A stretch of 5,255 bases of DNA from Clostridia bacterium (GTDB taxonomy: Bacteria > Bacillota > Clostridia > Oscillospirales > Acutalibacteraceae). Of this stretch, positions 1-5,255 are shown in pieces. A program made the position numbers and the translations under genes. The notes under the pieces were generated by a model that saw only the letters and a list, made by a program, of their open reading frames with translations, did not search any database and was not told the DNA's origin. Numbering within the stretch: the first letter of the stretch is position 1; each line of letters opens with the position of its first letter. The stretch spans positions 1 to 5,255 of the forward strand of contig JAUNQL010000087.1 in assembly GCA_030536195.1 (NCBI GenBank), in the 5' to 3' direction.

Positions 1-276
1 GGATTTGTAGCCGAGATTAACCAGCGTAAGCTCTATTCAACAGGTGTTGATATTCTCCCAACAGACAAGATTATCACACTCTCAACTTGCAGCTATGAAT
101 TTGATAATGCAAGACTTGTTGTAATAGGTCGTATGCTTCGTGATGGCGAGAGCGAAGAAGTTGATTCTTCTAAGGTAGATTACAACTCTAACCCTCGTTA
201 TCCACAGTCATGGTATGACGCTAATAAGAAGACAAATCCATATGCTTCTTATTCACATTGGACACCAAAAGGATGA
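1..276 (+). CDS. Class B sortase, C-terminal 91 residues (5' end outside window)
   Basis: This is the C-terminal end of a sortase, a membrane-bound cysteine transpeptidase that cleaves sorting signals and joins surface proteins to the cell wall or to pilin subunits. The visible part holds the signature TLSTC (window residues 26-30), with the catalytic cysteine at codon 30 (88-90). It is followed by the strand DNARLVVIGRML, where Arg38 is the probable catalytic arginine. The tail after the barrel, with a NPRYPQSWYD segment, is of the kind common in class B (SrtB-type) sortases of Clostridia. The catalytic histidine, the N-terminal anchor and the start lie upstream of the window. The stop is TGA at 274-276. 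The gene sits 6 nt before the CinA-like gene, and that gene's ribosome binding site lies inside this gene's last codons. The sortase family is fairly certain; the subclass and the substrate are less so. Confidence 0.88.
   Translation, partial: GFVAEINQRKLYSTGVDILPTDKIITLSTCSYEFDNARLVVIGRMLRDGESEEVDSSKVDYNSNPRYPQSWYDANKKTNPYASYSHWTPKG
268..273 (+). promoter_or_regulatory. Ribosome binding site of the CinA-like gene, inside the sortase 3' end
   Basis: The purine-rich AAAGGA lies 9 nt before the ATG at 283 and within the last codons of the sortase gene, whose TGA is at 274-276. Ribosomes ending the sortase would stop almost on top of this site, so the two genes are probably translationally coupled. 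Confidence 0.6.
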
Positions 277-282
277 TGTTAG

Positions 283-1476
283 ATGAAGTTGAGTCTTTTT
301 TCGCTAGGCGCCGAAGAGACGATAGCAATAAAAGAATCACAGGTTGCTATCGAGAATGCTTTTAAACAGATTCTTGATGAGCAATACAAATTTACAAATT
401 TCACAAACGAGAAACTTTTCCTGACAGAACTCTCAACAGCTGTTGCAAGGGATAGTATGATAGTTGCTGCGGCTGAGCCACAGTATTTCAAGGCTTTCAA
501 AGCCTTTATCTGCAATGCGTTTCAGCTCAAATGTAAACCATCCAAGACTATTACGAACCTCATTCAGTTCGTACATCCAGAGTTTACAGACGATATAATC
601 GAGGAGCATTCAAACATCCCTAATGGATCTACTCCTCTCGTCACCCAGGATGGCCTCTATTCAGGCTTTGGTATCAAGGCCAAGAATCAGCTGCTTATAG
701 TTGTTCCACTCGATGACAAGCGCATAGACTACATTATCAATAACAGCCTCATGCAGTTTGTTCGTGAGAACATGGATATGTCTATTTTGACATCCGATCC
801 ACTTTCAGGTATGGAAGACATTGAGAGCCCACTTGCAGTAAGGGAGTCAGTTCGCAGAAGCGGCGAACTTTATGACAGACAGCTTATTGCATCCACTGTT
901 CAGAAACTTAGAGAAAAGGGCCTCACAGTTGCGATTGCCAACACCAAGACAGTTGATTTCATTGGCAATATCTCAACAACTGCAGTCGACCTAAGCGAAG
1001 TGTTCTTCGTTTCAGGATACAGCACTGAAAAGGGCGAGATGTCTGCACGTGAGTTCGCAGTAAATCTCGCAAAGGGCGCACTCCTTAACTCTAAAAACAG
1101 CATAGGCGCGACGGTTACCAAGGTTTTCTCACTCACTGATGAAAACGGCAAACAGCAGTTCTTTATGTACGCATGTATCGCGGACAGCGAGAACGCAAAC
1201 GTTGCCAAACTCACAGCGGAGGAGGATGAGACCCCACCACAACTTATCTATCGTGCAGTTGAGGAACTCTTTAGAATGCTCAACGTCTGGGCTGACACTG
1301 GCTATGCAATCCCACAAAGCGGCGAGACAGTTATTGTCAGACCAGCAAACATGACCAAGCAAAATGCAAAGGTTTTGAACAAGATGAAGATTGCGGTTGC
1401 TGGAATTGTTGCAGCCGGTTCAGTTGGATCTGTACTTATCTCGCTTCTCGTTAATAACGTATATGGTGTCTTATAA
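283..1476 (+). CDS. CinA-like protein, degenerate active sites, with C-terminal membrane anchor
   Basis: Read by eye, this follows CinA (competence/damage-inducible protein A) along its length: 397 residues against roughly 410-420. Residues 1-163 match the N-terminal molybdopterin-binding-like domain: LSLFSLGAEE for the first strand, SMIVAAAEPQYFKAF (58-72) where CinA has TTGGLGPTxDD, and GFGIKAKNQLLIVVPLDDKRI (128-148) where CinA has PGF...GK.I.LLPGPP.E. Residues 200-310 match the C-terminal deamidase (PncC) domain: KGLTVAIANTKTVDF (212-226) for LTxATAESCTGG, and GATVTKVFSL (275-284) for AVTGIAGP. The catalytic ESCTGG and the GGxGPT loop are both lost, so nicotinamide-nucleotide deamidase and ADP-ribose pyrophosphatase activity are unlikely. 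Residues 369-390 form a hydrophobic helix absent from ordinary CinA, which would leave the body in the cytoplasm as a tail-anchored protein. The role is unknown; a structural or nucleotide-sensing role is speculation. A different protein with chance motif resemblance is the alternative. Confidence 0.65.
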   Translation: MKLSLFSLGAEETIAIKESQVAIENAFKQILDEQYKFTNFTNEKLFLTELSTAVARDSMIVAAAEPQYFKAFKAFICNAFQLKCKPSKTITNLIQFVHPEFTDDIIEEHSNIPNGSTPLVTQDGLYSGFGIKAKNQLLIVVPLDDKRIDYIINNSLMQFVRENMDMSILTSDPLSGMEDIESPLAVRESVRRSGELYDRQLIASTVQKLREKGLTVAIANTKTVDFIGNISTTAVDLSEVFFVSGYSTEKGEMSAREFAVNLAKGALLNSKNSIGATVTKVFSLTDENGKQQFFMYACIADSENANVAKLTAEEDETPPQLIYRAVEELFRMLNVWADTGYAIPQSGETVIVRPANMTKQNAKVLNKMKIAVAGIVAAGSVGSVLISLLVNNVYGVL

Positions 1477-1491
1477 TATATGTAATAAAAT

Positions 1492-1528
1492 AATGCTCTT
1501 GAGGGTGACCTCAAGAGCATTTTATTTT
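1492..1528. terminator. Bidirectional intrinsic terminator between convergent genes
   Basis: A perfect 13-bp stem (1492-1504 with 1509-1521) closes a GTGA tetraloop (1505-1508). On the plus strand it is followed by a T-rich tail, TTTATTTT. On the minus strand the tail is also T-rich (complement of 1481-1491). It lies 15 nt after the CinA-like stop and 13 nt after the rsmA stop on the other strand, so it can end both converging transcripts. GTGA is a GNRA-type stable loop when read on the plus strand. Confidence 0.92.
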
Positions 1529-1534
1529 GCGTAC

Positions 1535-2383
1535 TTATTGGAAGAGCTCGGTGTAGATGGATATCAGTTGCTCCATATTGAGTTCCTCTATGCGGGCGGT
1601 GCGTGGGATAGCAAGGCTGTCCAGAGCCGCACCGAGCGTGTCCTTGGTGACGGAGCCGAAGCAGAGGGAGTTCATGATGGTCTTGCGGCGTTTGGTAAAC
1701 GCCGTCTTGATCATGTTAAAGAACTTGGCTTCGTCGACGTCATAAGGGCGATCACTGCGTAGCGTGAGCGCGATGACTTCGCTGTCAACTTTTGGTGACG
1801 GCATGAAGCATTCTTTGCCAACAAAGAAGAGCTCATCTGCCGTCGCGTAGTAGTTTACAGCGACCGTTACGGCACCAGCATCCCTTGTGCCGACATCGGC
1901 ACAGAGGCGGTCCGCTGCCTCCTTTTGTACCATAACTACGATGGACTCAATAGGTAAATCCTCCTCGAGCAGTTTCATTATAACTGGGGAGGTAATGTAG
2001 TATGGCAGGTTGGCACAGATAACCACTGGCATGCCAGAAAACTTCTCTTCTATTAGGGCTTTTAGGTCTATTTTCATAACGTCGCCACTGACAATTTTGA
2101 CGTTGTCAAAATCAGCCAATGTGTCGGCAAGTATTGGTGGCAAACGGTCGTCGAGCTCGATTGCAACAACGCGCTTGGCACGTTTTGCGAGCTCGGCGGT
2201 CAAAACGCCGATGCCTGGTCCAACCTCGACTACACCGTAGTCGCCGCTTGGAACTGCAGCATCGGCCATCCTTGGGCAAACGCTATCGTCAACGATAAAG
2301 TTTTGCCCAAGAGCCTTAGAGAAAGAAAATCCATTCTTTGACAGAATGGATTTTATAGTATTTATGTCAGATAAATTGTACAT
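1535..2383 (-). CDS. rsmA: 16S rRNA (adenine(1518)-N6/adenine(1519)-N6)-dimethyltransferase RsmA (KsgA)
   Basis: RsmA uses S-adenosylmethionine to dimethylate the two adjacent adenines in the 3'-terminal helix 45 loop of 16S rRNA, a late small-subunit maturation step in the cytoplasm. Its loss gives kasugamycin resistance. The family marks are clear: KALGQNFIVDD (23-33), the SAM-binding loop EVGPGIGVLT (53-62), the acidic IELD after strand 2 (75-78), GDVMKID (100-106), the catalytic NLPYYITSP (125-133), and the C-terminal PSPKVDSEV and FTKRRKTIMNSL segments. I chose the ATG at 2383 (282 residues, normal for the family) over an in-frame ATG at 2419. Only 2383 has a good ribosome binding site, and the longer form would overlap the upstream gene by 26 nt and add an atypical tail. 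It is the last gene of the operon, 10 nt after its neighbour. A 12-bp inverted repeat lies in its first codons. Confidence 0.97.
   Translation of the reverse strand: MYNLSDINTIKSILSKNGFSFSKALGQNFIVDDSVCPRMADAAVPSGDYGVVEVGPGIGVLTAELAKRAKRVVAIELDDRLPPILADTLADFDNVKIVSGDVMKIDLKALIEEKFSGMPVVICANLPYYITSPVIMKLLEEDLPIESIVVMVQKEAADRLCADVGTRDAGAVTVAVNYYATADELFFVGKECFMPSPKVDSEVIALTLRSDRPYDVDEAKFFNMIKTAFTKRRKTIMNSLCFGSVTKDTLGAALDSLAIPRTARIEELNMEQLISIYTELFQ
2326..2354 (-). repeat. Perfect 12-bp inverted repeat (hairpin) within the 5' coding part of rsmA
   Basis: On the rsmA strand AAAATCCATTCT is followed by the 5-nt loop GTCAA and then AGAATGGATTTT, with all 12 pairs matching. It starts 30 nt into the coding sequence. 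The message then continues with a pyrimidine-rich CTTTCTCT. In the mRNA this could form a hairpin with a U-rich flank, resembling a weak terminator or a translation-slowing structure, but only 4 of the 12 pairs are G-C. The structure is seen directly; a function is inference. Confidence 0.6.
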
Positions 2384-2387
2384 AAAA

Positions 2388-2395
2388 CACCCTTT
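2388..2395 (-). promoter_or_regulatory. Ribosome binding site of rsmA, overlapping the upstream stop codon
   Basis: On the minus strand AAAGGGTG lies 4 nt before the ATG at 2383 (core GGG about 6 nt before it). It shares bases with the TAA (2394-2396) of the upstream membrane-protein gene. The arrangement suggests translational coupling and decides the rsmA start. Confidence 0.65.
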
Positions 2396-3683
2396 AAAAT
2401 ACCTCTTCCCAAGGAACAACTATGTTCTTAACTGTGTCAGCTGTTGTAGAAGGAGAGAGGAAACTGATGTAATCAAGTGATGTGAATGAGATGTTAGGAT
2501 TTCCCAAGAGGAAGAGGTTTTTGCCGCTTACTACTTGCATCCTATCTGTTGCAAATTCAAAGAAGAATAAGCGATCTGACTCAGTGCCGATTGAACCGGC
2601 AAGAGCAATTTTAGAAGCGCCCTCTGAAATTGCGAAATCTTCGATTCCATCAAGAGCCAAGGTTGTATCAATAACCTGCTCTGCTCCGCCTAAAACATCA
2701 TAGAGAACTTTGCTGTCTGGATTGAGGATGTAATTGCCCTTTACGAGATATGTAGCAGGGTCACGATTGAACTCGTAAACGATGTCTGTCATGATGCCTG
2801 TAACCTTGGAAAGGCAGAATACTGTGTCACCTTTGACTGTTACACCTTCAACGCCTTTGAGTGCCTCGGCGTACTCGAGAAGGAGGAGGTCGCCGTCCTT
2901 ACAAAAGGCGTAAGGAAGGGCAATGTTGCCTGATACGATAACTTCCTTACTGCTGGTTGTTGTCTTGATATAGAGGCTGTAGCCTGTGCCTTCACCTTCA
3001 TTTTTGATGAAGTAGTAGAAGCCATCAGCACGGTCCTTTATGAGGTCAACTGCAACAAATGAAGTGTTTGGATCAAGTACAAAAATCTCTTCAAGTTTGG
3101 AGTCGTTTGCAAGGAATGCATAAGCTGCATCGTATGTCTTGCTGTTGCTGTAAAAGTCGCCAACTGTAAAGTCAACAAATGCGACGTAGTCGTAGTTTTC
3201 AGTGACTTTATTAGGAATAACTTTTACGAACGCATAAGGGAATTCGCGGCTCTTCTTGTTCTGAATAACGCCAAAGCCGATTGTCTCCTCATTGTACTCT
3301 GTGAAGTAAATTGTTACTTCTTCCTTTTTGTCGTTTGCTGGGACTTGAAGCTTAACAGTATCAGTGACTTTGACCTTCTTGAAACTGCCGTTGTCGCTGA
3401 TACGGTGATAGGTTATCTTGTCACCATCAACGCAGTAGTAGAGGCCAGAAATACCTGTCTCCATGTATGGAGAGGCATCCTCTTTGTCCACTACTGATTT
3501 CGCAAGGAACTGGGCGGTGAGTTCATCATTGTTTCTTCCTGCGAGGTCCTTTTCATACTTGTGGACCTGAGGAAGCTTGTAACCAGTGGCAAAAAATGCA
3601 ATGAAAAGTGTTGCAAGAACTATGCCAATAGTTATCGCCCAGTCAAGAGAAATTTTCTCTTTTAAGTCAAATTTCTTATCCAA
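2394..3683 (-). CDS. Single-pass membrane protein with large extracytoplasmic domain, family unknown
   Basis: I do not recognise this 429-residue protein. It has a short charged cytoplasmic N-terminus (MDKKFDLKEK), one hydrophobic helix at about 15-33, and then some 395 residues predicted outside the cell. The outer part is rich in aromatic residues and short strand-like stretches ending in turns, for example GLYYCVDGDKITYHRI, DGFYYFIKNEGEGTGYSLY and RLFFFEFATDRMQVVSG. This is the look of a beta-propeller or repeated-strand fold, though I see no clear repeat period. The start is TTG: a GGGGG ribosome binding site sits 7 nt upstream, and no methionine follows before about residue 74, beyond the membrane helix. 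It lies 20 nt after the DUF3048 gene and 10 nt before rsmA, so it is probably co-transcribed with both. It may work with the lipoprotein at the outer face of the membrane, which is inference from position. Confidence 0.85.
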   Translation of the reverse strand: MDKKFDLKEKISLDWAITIGIVLATLFIAFFATGYKLPQVHKYEKDLAGRNNDELTAQFLAKSVVDKEDASPYMETGISGLYYCVDGDKITYHRISDNGSFKKVKVTDTVKLQVPANDKKEEVTIYFTEYNEETIGFGVIQNKKSREFPYAFVKVIPNKVTENYDYVAFVDFTVGDFYSNSKTYDAAYAFLANDSKLEEIFVLDPNTSFVAVDLIKDRADGFYYFIKNEGEGTGYSLYIKTTTSSKEVIVSGNIALPYAFCKDGDLLLLEYAEALKGVEGVTVKGDTVFCLSKVTGIMTDIVYEFNRDPATYLVKGNYILNPDSKVLYDVLGGAEQVIDTTLALDGIEDFAISEGASKIALAGSIGTESDRLFFFEFATDRMQVVSGKNLFLLGNPNISFTSLDYISFLSPSTTADTVKNIVVPWEEVF

Positions 3684-3690
3684 TGGATAA

Positions 3691-3695
3691 CCCCC
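3691..3695 (-). promoter_or_regulatory. Ribosome binding site supporting a TTG start
   Basis: On the minus strand GGGGG lies 7 nt before the TTG at 3683, in the 20-nt gap after the upstream stop codon (3704-3706). No ATG or GTG is better placed, so TTG is the likely start of the membrane-protein gene. Confidence 0.6.
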
Positions 3696-3703
3696 AGTAA
3701 GAA

Positions 3704-4744
3704 CTACTTAATCTCTGTTTTTTCTGCATTTGAAAGTCTTGCAAGAGCGATGTATGTCTTGCCGACGTTGAGCTTAACTTCCTTTTTACCTGTCTTATCA
3801 AAGAGCTTGATCATGTCTTCGCCATCGCCCTTTGTCCAAGTGATTTCCTGGTATGTGCCGTTTGATGCGAGGATACCTGTACCATCTGAGAGGTCCATAT
3901 CACAGCGGTATCCATCAGGATATGTGATGCCCTTTAAGTAGAGAACGATAACGTTTGAAACACCGTAGAGTGTACCGTCGTTATCCTTCATTGCGGAGCC
4001 TGAATAAGCACCGTAGTAAGCGCCATCCTTCCATGTGAACTCGGCGTTGTTGTTACCGATGCGGAATGCGATGCTGTTGCAGTCGCCACCGTCAAGCTTG
4101 GTTGCCTTGTCATAGAATGAGAATGGATGGAGGTAAGTTGATTCTGTCTCTGTGCGAATCTCGCGATTCTCGATTGCAGCCTCGATAAGCTCAGAGTTGG
4201 TGTATGAGCAATACTCCTGAGGTGCTGCTACACCGTTAGGTGCGATGCTGCCCCATTTGCATACGCCGTCAATGTGGTCGTAACCTGTGCTGTTTAAGTA
4301 CTCAGCAGCACCAATTGGTGTGCCTGATGACCAACCGCAGTGAACGAGGATTGCGTCAAAGCCCATTGCGAGTTCTACGAAGTCGCGGCGAACTGAACGG
4401 AAAGGACCAGCCTTTTCAACTTTTGATGAGTCAGCGAAGAGCCAGAGATACTTGGTAGCAGTGCCCTCTACTTCACCTTCGATAACGATATCTGCAGAGC
4501 AGAGGCCCCACTGTGGGCGGCAACGTGGCTCTGAGTTTTGGATTGTGATAGCAATAGGTCTCTTGCCTATGTAATCTTTGTTGAAATCTGTTTCACCTGT
4601 GAGAGGATTGTAGTTGCTTGGCTTGGCAACTGTTGTTGTCTCAGTTGGCTTTTCCTCCTCAGGTTTGGATTTCTTGCAGCCTGCAAGACAGAAAACCATC
4701 ATAAGGCAAAGCATAAGAGCTATGATGCGTGTAACGTTTTTCAT
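3704..4744 (-). CDS. DUF3048 (YerB-like) lipoprotein
   Basis: This is a 346-residue lipoprotein of the DUF3048 family, typified by Bacillus subtilis YerB, whose biochemical role is not established. The signal peptide has a KNVTR n-region, a hydrophobic core (7-19) and the lipobox LAGC (20-23), so Cys23 should be lipidated and the protein held on the outer face of the membrane. A Lys/Glu/Thr/Pro-rich linker (24-45) leads to the DUF3048 start NPLTG (46-50). The family blocks follow in order: KRPIAITIQNS, RPQWGLCSADIVIEGEVEG, a GPFRSVRRDFVELA segment, and then AILVHCGWS. The C-terminal half, with FTWKDGAYYG, the VSNVIVLYL strand and the final GKTYIALARL, fits the second DUF3048 domain. The ATG at 4744 has an AAAGGGGG ribosome binding site 8 nt upstream. 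It is first in the operon with the membrane protein and rsmA, behind a consensus promoter. Length and domains look intact. Confidence 0.93.
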   Translation of the reverse strand: MKNVTRIIALMLCLMMVFCLAGCKKSKPEEEKPTETTTVAKPSNYNPLTGETDFNKDYIGKRPIAITIQNSEPRCRPQWGLCSADIVIEGEVEGTATKYLWLFADSSKVEKAGPFRSVRRDFVELAMGFDAILVHCGWSSGTPIGAAEYLNSTGYDHIDGVCKWGSIAPNGVAAPQEYCSYTNSELIEAAIENREIRTETESTYLHPFSFYDKATKLDGGDCNSIAFRIGNNNAEFTWKDGAYYGAYSGSAMKDNDGTLYGVSNVIVLYLKGITYPDGYRCDMDLSDGTGILASNGTYQEITWTKGDGEDMIKLFDKTGKKEVKLNVGKTYIALARLSNAEKTEIK

Positions 4745-4752
4745 ATGAAAAA

Positions 4753-4760
4753 CCCCCTTT
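4753..4760 (-). promoter_or_regulatory. Ribosome binding site of the DUF3048 lipoprotein gene
   Basis: On the minus strand AAAGGGGG lies 8 nt before the ATG at 4744 and fixes the start just before the signal peptide. Confidence 0.75.
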
Positions 4761-4774
4761 ACATATACACAACA

Positions 4775-4802
4775 ATTATACTATATATTCTAATATTTTC
4801 AA
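4775..4802 (-). promoter_or_regulatory. Sigma-A type promoter of the yerB-like/membrane protein/rsmA operon
   Basis: On the minus strand TTGAAA (-35, 4797-4802) is separated by 16 bp from a perfect TATAAT (-10, 4775-4780). Transcription should begin near 4768, giving a leader of about 24 nt with the ribosome binding site in it. The spacer is very AT-rich, so chance matches are more likely than usual, but the position and both hexamers fit well. Confidence 0.75.
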
Positions 4803-4860
4803 GTTTAAATACTATATATATGTTTACTCTATATTAGATTCTATTTAATAGGTTATATAA

Positions 4861-4889
4861 TTGACTATTATATATATAAGTGTTAGAAT
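4861..4889 (+). promoter_or_regulatory. Sigma-A type promoter of tRNA-Arg (and possibly the downstream gene)
   Basis: TTGACT (-35, 4861-4866) is followed by a 17-bp spacer and TAGAAT (-10, 4884-4889). A TG one base before the -10 (4881-4882) makes it an extended -10. The predicted start, near 4896, is only about 6 nt before the tRNA 5' end, as is common for tRNA genes. Confidence 0.8.
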
Positions 4890-4901
4890 TTCAGTGTATA
4901 C

Positions 4902-4978
4902 GCGCTTGTAGCTCAGCTGGATAGAGCGTCCGCCTCCTAAGCGGAAGGTCGTGGGTTCGAATCCCGTCAAGCGTGCCA
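4902..4978 (+). tRNA. tRNA-Arg, anticodon CCT
   Basis: A complete cloverleaf of 77 nt including an encoded CCA (4976-4978). The acceptor stem pairs 4902-4908 with 4968-4974, the first pair being G.U. The D stem is GCTC/GAGC (4911-4914, 4924-4927). The anticodon stem is TCCGC/GCGGA (4929-4933, 4941-4945) with loop CTCCTAA. The T arm has the standard TTCGAAT loop (4956-4962) and a stem whose two outer pairs are wobbles. The anticodon CCT (4936-4938) reads AGG, so this is a single-codon arginine isoacceptor. The discriminator base is G (4975). Confidence 0.96.
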
Positions 4979-4987
4979 TTTTTTTCG

Positions 4988-4995
4988 AAGGAGGT
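4988..4995 (+). promoter_or_regulatory. Strong ribosome binding site of the last gene
   Basis: AAGGAGGT is a near-perfect match to the 16S anti-Shine-Dalgarno sequence and lies 8 nt before the ATG at 5004. It begins only 9 nt after the tRNA CCA end, with a run of seven T (4979-4985) between them. Confidence 0.85.
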
Positions 4996-5003
4996 CAGCT
5001 TAA

Positions 5004-5255
5004 ATGAGTGATGCACCATACGGTCTCATCAATGTCATCTACGACAGTTCAGATGGCTCTATTAAAGTTGTGCCTCCTAGAAAGTCCATGGATAAGAAGG
5101 CAGTTATAGAACTCTTCATCGTTGCTAGCATCATCGGTTTTGCGGTAATGGGTTTCAACTACTGCTCTGACCTCTATGTTGAAATCATAGCGAGGTCACC
5201 TCTTATCGAGTACTACGATACGTCTGAGGCGATGTACAACATTATCCAGGCTCTC
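5004..5255 (+). CDS. Putative membrane protein, N-terminal 84 residues (3' end outside window)
   Basis: The reading frame is open from the ATG at 5004 to the window edge and has a near-consensus ribosome binding site, so it is very likely a real gene. The product starts with about 30 polar residues (MSDAPYGLINVIYD onward, with PPRKSMDKK just before the membrane). A hydrophobic helix follows at about 33-52 (AVIELFIVASIIGFAVMGF), then a mostly polar stretch with IEYYDTSEAMYNIIQAL. Positive charges before the helix suggest the N-terminus is inside the cell. The pattern of a cytoplasmic tail, one helix, a tyrosine-rich loop and a second hydrophobic region starting is seen in some CPBP (CAAX-type) membrane proteases of Clostridia, but no family motif is inside the window and I do not assign it. 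No separate promoter is visible between it and the tRNA, so it may share the tRNA promoter. Confidence 0.8.
   Translation, partial: MSDAPYGLINVIYDSSDGSIKVVPPRKSMDKKAVIELFIVASIIGFAVMGFNYCSDLYVEIIARSPLIEYYDTSEAMYNIIQAL

Noticed and set aside
490..506. Palindrome AAGGCTTTCAAAGCCTT inside the CinA-like gene
   Set aside because: The loop is a single base, so it cannot fold as an RNA hairpin. It is explained by the short repeated coding of FKAFKAF.
900..1362. Minus-strand and other-frame open frames inside the CinA-like gene
   Set aside because: They are antisense or frame shadows of a well-supported coding region and have no start signals.
1391..1762. Plus-strand open frame of 123 codons crossing the terminator into rsmA
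   Set aside because: It overlaps the CinA-like 3' end, reads through a strong terminator hairpin and lies antisense to the conserved rsmA gene.
2384..2419. An in-frame ATG at 2419 that would add 12 residues to RsmA
   Set aside because: It would overlap the upstream gene by 26 nt. The added residues do not resemble known RsmA N-termini, and the ATG at 2383 has a well-placed ribosome binding site.
3465..3478. Short inverted repeat CTCCATGTATGGAG in the membrane-protein gene
   Set aside because: Six pairs with a 2-nt centre inside coding sequence is expected by chance and has no T-tract or regulatory context.
4538..4837. Plus-strand open frame of 99 codons across the promoter region
   Set aside because: It lies antisense to the lipoprotein gene, its end is in the AT-rich promoter spacer, the product is cysteine-rich and low in complexity, and no ribosome binding site fits.

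Overview
The window looks like a chromosomal segment of a low-to-mid GC Gram-positive bacterium of the Clostridia, perhaps a Ruminococcaceae/Oscillospiraceae-type gut or rumen organism. The support is a class B sortase, a DUF3048/YerB-type lipoprotein with a Gram-positive signal peptide and lipobox, strong AGGAGG-like ribosome binding sites, and very AT-rich spacers with consensus sigma-A promoters. The exact lineage is inference. No mobile element, CRISPR array or phage gene is visible.

Layout. (i) Bases 1-1476, plus strand: the 3' end of a class B sortase gene, followed 6 nt later by a 397-residue protein. I read that protein as a full-length but catalytically degenerate CinA homologue with an added C-terminal membrane helix. 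(ii) Bases 1492-1528: a 13-bp hairpin with T-rich tails on both strands, shared as a terminator by the two converging transcripts. (iii) Bases 4744 down to 1535, minus strand: an apparent three-gene operon. It holds a DUF3048 lipoprotein (yerB-like), a single-pass membrane protein of unknown family with a large outside domain and a TTG start, and rsmA (ksgA), the 16S rRNA adenine dimethyltransferase. A consensus promoter lies just upstream of the lipoprotein gene. (iv) Bases 4745-4901: an AT-rich divergent spacer with one promoter facing each way. (v) Bases 4902-4978, plus strand: tRNA-Arg(CCT) with encoded CCA. A membrane protein gene with a strong ribosome binding site follows 25 nt later and runs off the window.

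How the genes relate. The sortase and CinA-like genes look translationally coupled. The two outward-facing proteins share a promoter with the housekeeping gene rsmA, whose ribosome binding site overlaps the stop codon of the gene before it. The most unusual object is the membrane-anchored CinA-like pseudoenzyme. Secondary points are a perfect 12-bp inverted repeat in the first codons of rsmA and the tight tRNA-to-mRNA arrangement at the right end.
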